DNA from: Polyangiaceae bacterium
GTDB taxonomy: Bacteria; Myxococcota_A; Polyangia; Polyangiales; Polyangiaceae
NCBI GenBank assembly: GCA_020849655.1
Contig: JADLFU010000012.1
Location: 24,075 to 88,074 of the forward strand
Length of the DNA stretch: 64,000 bases
Reading direction: 5' to 3'
The position numbers and the translations under genes were made by a program. The notes beneath the pieces are model-generated. The model was not told the origin of the DNA and ran no database searches. It was given only the letters and a program-made list of their open reading frames with translations. How positions within the stretch are numbered: position 1 is the first letter of the stretch; the number at the start of each line of letters is the position of its first letter. This document shows, in pieces, positions 37,377 to 46,400 of the stretch.

Positions 37377-38571
37377 CGGGCGACAGGATACCCGGCGGCG
37401 CGCGGCACGGGGCCGGCTCCGGATCGGTGGGCGCGGCGAGCTCCATCAGCGCCGCGAGCTGCTCGCGGAGGTCGCCTAGCTCGCGCTGGAGGGCAGGGTC
37501 GGCGGAGGCGCGCGCGGCGTCGAGGGCGTCGCGGACCGAGGGCGAGAGCGTCGGGAGCGCGGCGTCCGGCAGCGCGAGGGTGAGCGCCGCGACGCCGAGC
37601 GCGCGCGCGGGATCGAGCGCGGGCTGCGACGCGACGACGCGACCGAACAGCGGCGTCGCCTCGATCGCCGATCGGAGGCGCGCGTGCAGCTCCCGCTCCG
37701 CGTCTGGCGCGTCCCCGGCGCGGGCGAGCGGGGCCGCGAGCGCGGCGAAGCGCTGTGAGAGGAGCGACGAGACGCGCTGGAGCAGCTCGTCGACGTCACG
37801 GGCGGGTGTCTGCTCGAGCGAGCGCGAGAGATCGAGCAGGAGCGCGCGGGCGGCCTCCAGCCACGGCGCGCGCGGATCGGCGAGCCGGGAGAGCAGGCTC
37901 GCGCCCGACGAGACGCGCCGGCGGAGCACGACCCAGCCCCGCGGGTGCCCCGTCACCGCGTCGATCTCCCGCATCGCGTCGTACAGCGCGCGGAGCGACG
38001 CCCAGTGCGGCGGGTACTTGAACCGCGCGACGTCGAGCACGAGCGCGAGATCGCGCGCGGCGTGCAGCCCGGCGACGGGAGAGAAATGCCCGTCGCCCGT
38101 CTGACCGAGCGCGCGCCGCGAGTAGGAGGCCGCGACGACGACGCCCGCCGGCGCGGCGCACGCCTCCTCGAGATCGCGGCGCAGCTCGTCGAGCGTCGAG
38201 GTGTCCGCGCGGCGCACGAGCGCGGTCGCGCCGTTGCACCGGGCGAGGCACGCGAACTGCCCGAGCGTCACGCCTCGCGCGCGGATGCTCTCGAGCGGCA
38301 GGCAGCAGTCGAGCAGCTCCTCGCTGTACCAGCGCCAGGGGCCCTTCCACACGCGACCGGGATCGATGCCGAGCGCGTTCAGCGCGACGACGAGGGTGCC
38401 GAGCCCGCAGAACGCCGGGTCGGCCTGCGTATGAAACTGCTCCGACAGCGCGAACCAGCCCTCGAGGTGCCCCTCGGCGAGCGCCTCGCGGAACAGCACG
38501 CGCCCCTCCGGGCTGGTGAACGCGACGAGCTCGGGCGGCAGCGGGCGGCGGTAGAGTCCTTCGTCGGGCAT
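37369..38571 (-). CDS. Phytochelatin synthase, plant-like with C-terminal extension
   Basis: A 400-residue phytochelatin synthase, which makes (gamma-Glu-Cys)n-Gly from glutathione to bind Cd, Zn and similar metals. The catalytic triad Cys55 (ADPAFCGLG), His162 (GDGHFSPV) and Asp180 ([13 protein letters not shown]) falls almost exactly at plant positions (Cys56, His162, Asp180 in Arabidopsis PCS1, as I recall them). The start LYRRPLP and the KGPWRWY and LDCC segments are also plant-like. Typical bacterial PCS-like proteins are ~240 residues without a C-terminal half; this one has a further ~185 residues ending in a Leu/Glu-rich helix. ATG 38571 is chosen because upstream residues are not conserved. 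It overlaps msrB. Confidence 0.93.
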   Translation of the reverse strand: MPDEGLYRRPLPPELVAFTSPEGRVLFREALAEGHLEGWFALSEQFHTQADPAFCGLGTLVVALNALGIDPGRVWKGPWRWYSEELLDCCLPLESIRARGVTLGQFACLARCNGATALVRRADTSTLDELRRDLEEACAAPAGVVVAASYSRRALGQTGDGHFSPVAGLHAARDLALVLDVARFKYPPHWASLRALYDAMREIDAVTGHPRGWVVLRRRVSSGASLLSRLADPRAPWLEAARALLLDLSRSLEQTPARDVDELLQRVSSLLSQRFAALAAPLARAGDAPDAERELHARLRSAIEATPLFGRVVASQPALDPARALGVAALTLALPDAALPTLSPSVRDALDAARASADPALQRELGDLREQLAALMELAAPTDPEPAPCRAPPGILSPDE

Positions 38572-38649
38572 CCGGCGCGCGGCAGGTAGCACACCCAGGC
38601 GGGCGGGCTCTACGCGACGGCGTCGCTCTGCTATGGCGACGGGAGGGCG

Positions 38650-40011
38650 GTGCTCACGGTCGGCCAGATCCTCGCGTCGAAATACCGCGTGCTCGCCACG
38701 CTCGGGCAAGGCGGGATGGGAGAGGTCGCGCTGGCGGAGCACCTGGTCACGGGAAGGCGCGTCGCGGTGAAGGTGATCCTCGGCGCCGCCGATCCCGCCA
38801 CCCAGGCGCGCTTCGACCGCGAGGCGCGCGCGATGGCGGCGATCGAGTCACCGCACATCGTCGGCGTCCTCGACGCAGGGGCGGACGAGCAGACGGGGCA
38901 GCGGTTCCTGGTGATGGAGTACCTGCGGGGGCGAGATCTCGCGACGACCCTCGCGCGCGTCGGGCCGCTCGCGTCCGGTCTCGTCGCGCGCGTGGCGCTG
39001 CAGGCGTGCGCGGGCCTCGCGCGGGCCCACGCGGCGGGCTTCGTGCACCGGGATCTGAAGCCAGCGAACATCTTCCTCGCGGACAAAGACGGAGAGGTGA
39101 CGGTGAAGCTGCTCGACTTCGGCGTCGCGAAGGCGGGCGTCGACGCCGGCGCGAGCCACGCGCTCACGCGCACGGGGCACCTCGTCGGCTCGCCGCTCTA
39201 CATGTCCCCCGAGCAGGTGGCGGGCGACGTGACGCTCGACGGACGCAGTGATCTCTTCTCGCTCGGCGTCGTGATGTACGAGCTCTTGACCGGAGCCGCA
39301 CCTCACGCGGGCGTGCTCTCGTTTCCGAAGCTGCTGCTCGCGGTCTCGACGGTGGGGGCGCCGACGCTCGAGGACACCGCAGACGTCGACCCGGGCCTCG
39401 CGCGCGTGGTGCAGCGCGCGCTCGCGCTCGACCGCGAGGCGCGCTGGGAGAGCGCCGACGACCTGCGGGAGGCGCTCTCGAAGATCGTTGGCGCGGACAC
39501 GCGGATCCAGACGCACGAGCTGGGCATCACGCTCGAGGACGCCGCGCCGCCGCGGGTGACCGTGCCCCCCATCAGCGGCTTCGCGACGACCGAGCTCGCG
39601 ACGGCGTCGACGACCGCGGCGAGCGTGCGACGTCCGTCGGCCCCGCCGCCCCGCGCGCCCCGCTGGCCGATCGGCGCGGGGATCGCGATCGCGGGGATCG
39701 CGCTCGGAGGGGTGTGGCTGCGGGTGAGCTCTGCGCCCCCTCACGTCGCGGAGCCAGCGCGCAGCCCCGCGACCACGCCGTCGGCGAGCGATGCGCCCCC
39801 GTCCGCGAGCGCCCCGGTCGCGGCGTCTGCCAGCGCGACCGCGAGCGCCGCGACGCCGCACACCGTCGACCCTCCGCGCGCCGCGAGGAGCGCCGCGCCG
39901 CCGCCGACACGCGCTGCGCCATCCCCTGCCCCACCCACGAGCGCGCCGCCCACGGCCGCGACGCCCGCTCCCGCGAAGACCCGCGTCGACGTCACCCAGG
40001 GGTTCGAGTGA
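38650..40011 (+). CDS. Ser/Thr protein kinase with transmembrane segment and Pro/Ala-rich tail
   Basis: A 453-residue Hanks-type kinase. The kinase domain spans ~10-275 with GQGGMGEV (P-loop), VAVKVI (Lys), HRDLKPANIFL, DFGVAK and the SPLYMSPEQ activation segment. A single transmembrane helix lies at ~339-357, and the C-terminal ~95 residues are an Ala/Pro/Ser-rich extracytoplasmic tail with no sensor fold. It starts at GTG 38650. Its stop overlaps the GTG of the PEGA-protein gene (GTGA at 40008), linking kinase and surface protein. It is divergent from the phytochelatin synthase gene (78 bp gap). Confidence 0.93.
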   Translation: MLTVGQILASKYRVLATLGQGGMGEVALAEHLVTGRRVAVKVILGAADPATQARFDREARAMAAIESPHIVGVLDAGADEQTGQRFLVMEYLRGRDLATTLARVGPLASGLVARVALQACAGLARAHAAGFVHRDLKPANIFLADKDGEVTVKLLDFGVAKAGVDAGASHALTRTGHLVGSPLYMSPEQVAGDVTLDGRSDLFSLGVVMYELLTGAAPHAGVLSFPKLLLAVSTVGAPTLEDTADVDPGLARVVQRALALDREARWESADDLREALSKIVGADTRIQTHELGITLEDAAPPRVTVPPISGFATTELATASTTAASVRRPSAPPPRAPRWPIGAGIAIAGIALGGVWLRVSSAPPHVAEPARSPATTPSASDAPPSASAPVAASASATASAATPHTVDPPRAARSAAPPPTRAAPSPAPPTSAPPTAATPAPAKTRVDVTQGFE

Positions 40012-41684
40012 GGCCGCGCGCCCGCGGCGCTCGCGTCGCGCTCACGTGCGCGCTCACGCTCGCGACGACGGGCGCGCACGCCGAGCCCTCGGTCGCCGCG
40101 CGCGACGAGGCGAAGGCGCGGTTCGAGCGCGGGGTCGGCCTGCTGAGGGACGACGCGCTCGAGGCTGCGCTGGCCGAGTTCCTCGCGTCACGGCGGCTCG
40201 CCCCGACGCGCGGCAACACGCGCAACGCCGCCGTCGTGCTCCGCAAGCTCCACCGCTTCGACGAGTCCATGGAGCTGTTCGAGGCGCTCCTGCGCGAGTT
40301 CCCGGAGCAGAGCGCGGAGGAGCTCGCCGCGATCCGGCGCGAGATCGACGAGCTGCGCGGCTCGGTCGGCGAGCTGGAGATCGCCCTCGACGAGCCGGGC
40401 GCGACGGTGCTGATCGACGGCAAGGACCGCGGCAGGCTGCCGCTCGGCGCGCCGCTGCGCGTGTCGGCGGGCGAGCGGACCGTGCGCGTCCTGCGCGAGG
40501 GGCGCGCGCCCTTCGAGGAGCGCGTGAGCGTCGCGGGGCAGCAGCGAGCGCGGGTGACCGGCCGCCTCGTCGCGATCGCCGCGCTCGGACGCCTGCGCGT
40601 GGAGGAAGCCTCGGGCGCGGGGCTCGAGCTGTGGATCGACGGCGCGCAGGTGGGTCGCACGCCGTGGGAGGGCGCCCTCGCGGCGGGCCCCCACGTCGCG
40701 TGGCTGCGCGGCCCGGCCGGCACGGGCTCGGCGCCGCTCGACGCCACGGTGCGCGCGGACGCGACCTCGACGCTCCGCGTGCCTGCGCGCGCCCTCTCGG
40801 CGTCGCTGCGCGTCGAGGCGGACGCGCCAGGCGTCGTGGTGGTGGACGGAGTCGAGCTCGGCGCGGCGCCGCGAGAGGTGCGCCTGCCCAGCGGGGCGAC
40901 GCGCGTGGAGGTGCGCTTCAGCTCGCGCCCGCCCTGGTCCGCCACGGTCTCGCTGCGCGACGGGGAGACCCGCGTCGTGCGGGCGACCGAGCGCAACGTG
41001 AGATCGATCGGGTGGGAGGTGTCGCTCGACGTCGGCGGCGGTGCGGGTCGGACGCTGGGCGGAGAGCTCGACGCGACGTGCAAGGCAGGCTGCGAGCGCG
41101 GGCTCGTCCTGGCGGGGCTCGCGCGCGTCGGGCTGGGCGCGCGCCTCACGCCCTCGCTCGCGGTCGGCGCGGAGGCGGCGTGGATCGGCGCAGGTCAGGC
41201 GCTGCAAGGGCGCAGCGACGTCATCACCCCGAACGGACGCGGACCTGCGCCGGGCGCCGTGACCGACGAGCTGCGGCTGCGGGCGTATCCGGTGGGGGCG
41301 TGGCTCTCGCTGCGACACGGCGCGCGCGTCTCCGTCCAGGGGCGCCTGGGCCTGGGCGTGGCGCCGCACTCGGTCCGCGACGAGCGTCGGGGGCAATACT
41401 CGGTCGACCAGCTCGTCGTGGCGGCGACCTCCACCGCGGACGGCGGGGGCGTCTCGCTCTACGCGTCACCCGAGGTGCGCGCGAGCGTCGCGCTCGGCGC
41501 GCGGGTGTCGGCGAGCGCGGGGCTCGCGGTCTGGGTGTTCTCACCGCTCCGGCCGGCGACGCGCGACGCGACCCGCGACGAGGTGCTGCTGTCGTCCGGT
41601 GACCTCGCCGGGCACCCTCGCGCGACGCTGTCAGGGACGTGGGCGCTGGTCGCGCCGTCGGTAGGGATCACGTTCTCGCCCTGA
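40008..41684 (+). CDS. Exported PEGA-domain protein with beta-barrel-like C-terminus
   Basis: A 558-residue protein from GTG 40008, which overlaps the kinase stop. The signal peptide ends GAHA (residue ~25). Residues ~30-105 form a TPR-like helical region, and two or three PEGA domains follow (GATVLIDGKDRGRLPL, GLELWIDGAQVGRTPW, GVVVVDGVELGAAPREV). The last ~230 residues alternate in a way typical of outer-membrane beta-strands and end in Phe-Ser-Pro. PEGA proteins next to kinases are common in myxobacteria and probably bind cell-wall polymers. It converges with the Kelch gene, with a 54-bp overlap. Confidence 0.83.
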   Translation: MRPRARGARVALTCALTLATTGAHAEPSVAARDEAKARFERGVGLLRDDALEAALAEFLASRRLAPTRGNTRNAAVVLRKLHRFDESMELFEALLREFPEQSAEELAAIRREIDELRGSVGELEIALDEPGATVLIDGKDRGRLPLGAPLRVSAGERTVRVLREGRAPFEERVSVAGQQRARVTGRLVAIAALGRLRVEEASGAGLELWIDGAQVGRTPWEGALAAGPHVAWLRGPAGTGSAPLDATVRADATSTLRVPARALSASLRVEADAPGVVVVDGVELGAAPREVRLPSGATRVEVRFSSRPPWSATVSLRDGETRVVRATERNVRSIGWEVSLDVGGGAGRTLGGELDATCKAGCERGLVLAGLARVGLGARLTPSLAVGAEAAWIGAGQALQGRSDVITPNGRGPAPGAVTDELRLRAYPVGAWLSLRHGARVSVQGRLGLGVAPHSVRDERRGQYSVDQLVVAATSTADGGGVSLYASPEVRASVALGARVSASAGLAVWVFSPLRPATRDATRDEVLLSSGDLAGHPRATLSGTWALVAPSVGITFSP

Positions 41685-43454
41685 GGCGAGCCTCACGAGC
41701 CCGAGCAGCGCCGCCAGCCCGAGCGCCCCGCTCCACCGCGCGCCGCCGACGCCGACCATCCCGCACGCGCAGGACGACTCGGCGGGCGGGGCGACGGGCG
41801 CGGACGCAGGCACGCACTTGCCGGCGGAGGTGCAGGTGTTCCCGGCCGCGCAGTCGTCCGCGGTCTGGCAGGTCATCGTGCACGCGCCGGCCGCGCAGCG
41901 ATACGGCGCGCACGTTCCGGCCTGACCGTCGGCGCCGACGATCGTGACGGGACCGCTGCATTTCGCGCCCCCGCCAGGCACGCACGCGCCCTCCGCGCAG
42001 CGCGAGCCGATGGCGCAGTCGTCGTCGATCGCGCAGGTGACGGCGCAGACGGCGGCGCCGCCGCAGAGGTACGGAGCGCACGGCGGCGTGCCGCTCGATC
42101 CCTTCGGCAGGGGTGAGCACACCCCGTCGGCCGTGGCGCCCGCGGGCTTCGAGCACACGTCGCACCGCTCGGCGCACGAGGTGTCGCAGCACACGCCGTC
42201 GGCGCAGTGCCCCGACGCGCAGTCGGCGTCTGCCCCGCACGCGACGCCGTCGCGCCTGCGGCACGAGCCGCCCGCGTCGCAGGTGCGCTCGCCCTGACAG
42301 GTGTCGGCGTCGTCGCGCCCCTTCACCGGCGCGCAGAGGCCGATGGATCCCGCGACGTCGCACGCCTCGCACACGCCGCACGACTTCTGTCCGCAGCACA
42401 CCCCGTCGACGCAGGACGCGCCGACGCACGCGGCGTCGGAGGTGCACGTAGTCCCCGCGCCCCGGGAGACCCACGTCTCGCCGAAGAGCGCGCCGGCGCT
42501 CGCGATCGAGAGGCCACCGAACATCACCAGCTCCGAGCGCGCGACGTCGTACGCCGCGACCGCCTGCACGCGCGGCGACGGCGCCACCGAGGTCGCCCGC
42601 GACGTCCACTTCTGCCCGTCGTACTCTTGGGTGTCGCCGAGATCGATCGGCGCCGTGCCGCTCGCGCCGAGCCCGCCGAACACGACCACGACGCCGCGCG
42701 CCTGATCGAACGCCGTCGCCGCGAACGCGCGCCCCTCGGGCGCCGCCCCGGTGAACGCCTTCCACGCGGCGCCGCTCCACTCCCACGTGTCGCTGAAGTC
42801 CTTCGGATCGGCCGTCGGGAGCTTGCCGCCGAACAGGACCACGACGCCGCGCTTCGAGTCGTAGGCGAACGACGCGCCGTACCGCGCCTTCGGCCGCACC
42901 GTGACGGGAGCGCTCATCCACACGTCGGCGCCGTCGGGGAGGCTCCACGTCTGGTCGTCCGACATCGGCACGGACGAGCCGCCGAACATCGTCAGCGCCT
43001 TCTTCGAGGCGAGGTACGCGAGCGACGGCGCGATGCGCCCCGTCGGCCCGGGCAGCGACTCGCCCTTCCACGCGACGCCGTCCCACACCCACGAGGTCGT
43101 CCCGCCAGAGATCGCGGCGTCGTCCTCGCCGACGAGCACGATCCCGCGTCCTGGCACGTAGGCCATCGCGGCGAACGCGCGCGGCGGGCCCTGATCGGCC
43201 GCGCTGGCCGGCGTGACGTTCGTCCACGTCACCCCGTCCCACTCCCAGGTCTCGCGCGAGACGCCGGCCTTGGTCGTCCCGCCATGCAGCACGATCTTGC
43301 CGCGCGAGGCGTCGTACGCCATCGCGCCCCCGCTCCTCGCCGAGGGCGAGACCGCCGGTGCTCGCTGGGCCCACGTGACGGTGTCGGCGCGCGCGGCGCC
43401 CGGCGCGGCCGCGAGCGCGGCGCCGAGTCCGAAGGCCAGGCGGACGCGGATCAT
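41631..43454 (-). CDS. Kelch and Cys-rich surface protein with MYXO-CTERM-like tail
   Basis: A 607-residue exported protein. The signal peptide is at 1-23 (GAARA). Residues ~30-335 are Kelch-type propeller blades (MAYDASRGKIVLHGG, AYDSKRGVVVLFGG, FDQARGVVVVFGG, YDVARSELVMFGG). A ~190-residue Cys-rich domain with many CxxxxxC steps (CTSDAACVGASCVDGVCC) follows. The C-terminus, CACG then a ~20-residue hydrophobic stretch and a basic end, is like the MYXO-CTERM signal that myxosortase processes for surface anchoring. ATG 43454 overlaps the stop of the alpha-2-macroglobulin gene (ATGA), so the two are coupled. Confidence 0.87.
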   Translation of the reverse strand: MIRVRLAFGLGAALAAAPGAARADTVTWAQRAPAVSPSARSGGAMAYDASRGKIVLHGGTTKAGVSRETWEWDGVTWTNVTPASAADQGPPRAFAAMAYVPGRGIVLVGEDDAAISGGTTSWVWDGVAWKGESLPGPTGRIAPSLAYLASKKALTMFGGSSVPMSDDQTWSLPDGADVWMSAPVTVRPKARYGASFAYDSKRGVVVLFGGKLPTADPKDFSDTWEWSGAAWKAFTGAAPEGRAFAATAFDQARGVVVVFGGLGASGTAPIDLGDTQEYDGQKWTSRATSVAPSPRVQAVAAYDVARSELVMFGGLSIASAGALFGETWVSRGAGTTCTSDAACVGASCVDGVCCGQKSCGVCEACDVAGSIGLCAPVKGRDDADTCQGERTCDAGGSCRRRDGVACGADADCASGHCADGVCCDTSCAERCDVCSKPAGATADGVCSPLPKGSSGTPPCAPYLCGGAAVCAVTCAIDDDCAIGSRCAEGACVPGGGAKCSGPVTIVGADGQAGTCAPYRCAAGACTMTCQTADDCAAGNTCTSAGKCVPASAPVAPPAESSCACGMVGVGGARWSGALGLAALLGLVRLASGRERDPYRRRDQRPRP

Positions 43455-46400
43455 TCGACCACCATCCTGTCTCCCGCGCCGCGCCCGAACGTCTCCGGCG
43501 AGTACATCTCCTCGGCCTTCGGAGGGGGCACGACGAACGTCCCCGGCGTCGTCGCGCGCGCGACGTAGGAGTAGTCGTAGACGCCATCCCACAGCAGCGA
43601 GGTGAACGCCTCGACGCGCTCGTCGCGGAGGTTCTGGTGCTCGTACCAGCTGCGCGACCACCACCACGGCGCGCCCGACTGCTTCGCCGCCGCGTCATCG
43701 GCCGGGATGGCGCCCGTGACGGCGAGCGCGGGGTTCATCGGCTCGAGGCCCGCAGGCAGCGGATCGACGAGCGCGACGTGGTACCGGCGCGACGGCGCGA
43801 TCATCGACACGCGCACCCTCACCTTCGCGCCCGCCTTCACGCGCCACGTGCCGTCGGCGTCACGCGTGACGTCGCCGGGCGAGTCCGCGCCCTCGTACGT
43901 CCGGCTCACGGTGAACCCGTGCTCCGCGGGAGGGAGGCGGAGATCGGCGGGCGCGTAACGCATGCCGACGCGGTAGTACATGCGCCCCTCCCCCTCCTTC
44001 GCGAGCACGAGCGGCGCGGAGCCGAGGTCGGCGAGCGCGCTCATCGGCACGTCGACCTGGTGCCGCTCGGTCGTGCGGCCGCGGAACGCGTGCTCCCCCG
44101 CGAAGAAGTCGCCGAGCCACGCGCGCGCGACGAAATCCGGCGTCGCCTTCTCGTAGGTCGAGAAGTACCGGTCGAGCGCGATCAGCACGAACGCGTTCTC
44201 CTGGGTGTTGTACCAGCGGCCCGCCTTGCGGTGCGCGAGCAGCCCGGCGACCCCCTTGGGGATGAGGTCGTTGTCGCGCTGATCCTCGATCAGGGCGTCG
44301 AGGATGACGCCGTCCGCGCGCCGGTCGGAGCTGAGCAACAGGTGGGCGCCGTCCTCGTACGAGGTGACGAAGTGCGCGGCGCCGGCCGTCTCGCTCACGC
44401 GGTTCGCGAGGTGGCGACGGATGGCCTCCACCTCCTTCGTCGAGCCCGGATCGCCGCTCATCGAGGAGAGCAACCACCCGAGCGTCTCCAGGCCGACGCG
44501 CTCGACGCCCCCCGCCTCGGCGAGGAGGCTCCGCGCGCGCGCGGGCTCGCCGTCCCCGAGGCGCTTCTGCACGTAGAGCGAGTACGCGACGAGCGCGCGG
44601 CGGACCTCCGGGTGGTACGAGGGCGGCAGGTAGCGCTCGATCTGTCGCAGGTACGCGCCGCCGCGCGAGAGCGTGTCCGCGGGCACGGGGAAGCCCTTGT
44701 CCTTCGCGCGCGAGAGCGCGTGCATCACGTGGATCGAGAGGTACGGCCACGCCTCGCGATCGCCGCCCCAGAACGAGAACCCCCCCGACCAGTGCTGCCT
44801 GCCGCGGAGCTTCGCGAGGTCACGCTTCACGCCGTCGAGCAGCTCGCGCGGAGGTGGCAGCGACGGTGAGCCGAACGCCGAGAGCACGTCGCGGAGCGCC
44901 GCGATCGACATCACGCGCGACGCGAGCTGCTCGTTGCAGTCGAACGGGTCGCGCGCGAGGTAGAGCACGGCGTCGGTGAGCGCCGCGACCTGGGTCGACG
45001 ACGTCGTCACCTCGAGGCCACCGAACTCACGGACGACGCCCGAGGGCAGCGTGATCTGCTGCGACGTCGCGCCCTCGTCGAGCTGCCCGTAGGTCGCGAA
45101 CGCCTCGGTCGTCGCGGGGGTCCACACGGGCAGCTGCACGGTGGCCGCGTCGACGTGGCGCCCGGAGGCGACCGCGACCTGGAACCGCGCGGTGCCGGGC
45201 CTCGCCGCGGCCGCGGGCAGGCGGACCTCGACGCGGTCGTGGGCGGGCACCTCGACGCGTCGGCCCGCCCCGGCGGTGAACAGCGCGTTCGACGCGCGGC
45301 CGACGACGTCGACGGAGAGCGCGGCCGGGGTCTGGTTCTGCACCAGGATCGGCAGCTCGAACGCGTCGCCGTAGTTCAAGAACCGCGGCGCGCTCGGCCG
45401 CACCATCAGCGGCAGCCGCGCGGTCAGCGTCGCCTCGCCGGCGCCGAACCTGCGCTCGCCGTGCGCGGCGACCGCCATCACGCGGTAGCGCGTCAGGTTG
45501 TCCGGCACCTTCACGGTCAGGCTCACGCGCCCGGCCGCGTCGCTCGTCATCGCGGGGGCGAACGCCGCGAGCGGATCGAAATCGCTGCGCGTCGCGATCT
45601 TCTGATCCGCCGGCTTCGCCTCCTCGCGCTCCGCCAGGCTCAACCCCGCGGCGTCCATCGCCTTCGAGGCCATGCTCGGCGCAGGCGCGGGGCGCGCCAG
45701 CGGAGCGCCGAGCTTGCCGAGCCCCACGGCGGACGAGTCCTTCTTGCTCCCGTTCCTCTTCGGCGCCGCCCGCTGCGCGGCTCGTAGCTGCACCTTGCTC
45801 GCGTCGAGCGCCGCCAGCACGACGTCATCGCGGCTGACGTCGACCGCTGCACCGGGCGCGCGCGGGGCGTAGAAGACCGCGATCGGATCGGGGAGCTCCA
45901 CCGCGCCGAGCGCGAGCACGGCCTCGTCGGCGACGACGACCGCCACGGTCGCGCCCTCGACCGGCGCGCCCGCGTCGTCGCGGAGCGTGACGTCGACGAC
46001 CGTCGAGCCTCCCGGCTCGATCTCCGGGTCGCGCGCGGCGGCGGAGACCGCCAGCGTCCGCGAGCGAGGCGGCACCGGGAGCTTCGCCGCGCCGGTCGCG
46101 AACGCAGGCCGGGGCGGGAGCTTCGGGTCGGGCTCGCCGTCCGCGCCGTCACGCGGCGTCGCCCCCACGAGGTCGACGCGGGCGTGCACACCGGGGAAGC
46201 TCCCCTCGCCGATCGGGACCTTCACCACCTCCGTCTGCGACCGCATCGTGAAGCGCGCGACGTGCGTGAGGCCCTGCCGCTGCAGCGTGACCAGCCCCTC
46301 CGCCGGCGCGAACGGCGCGACGACGAGCAGCTCCGCGGTGTCGCCGGGCGCGTACGACGCGCGGTCGGGCACGACCCGCACGGCGTCGCGAGGCAGATCG

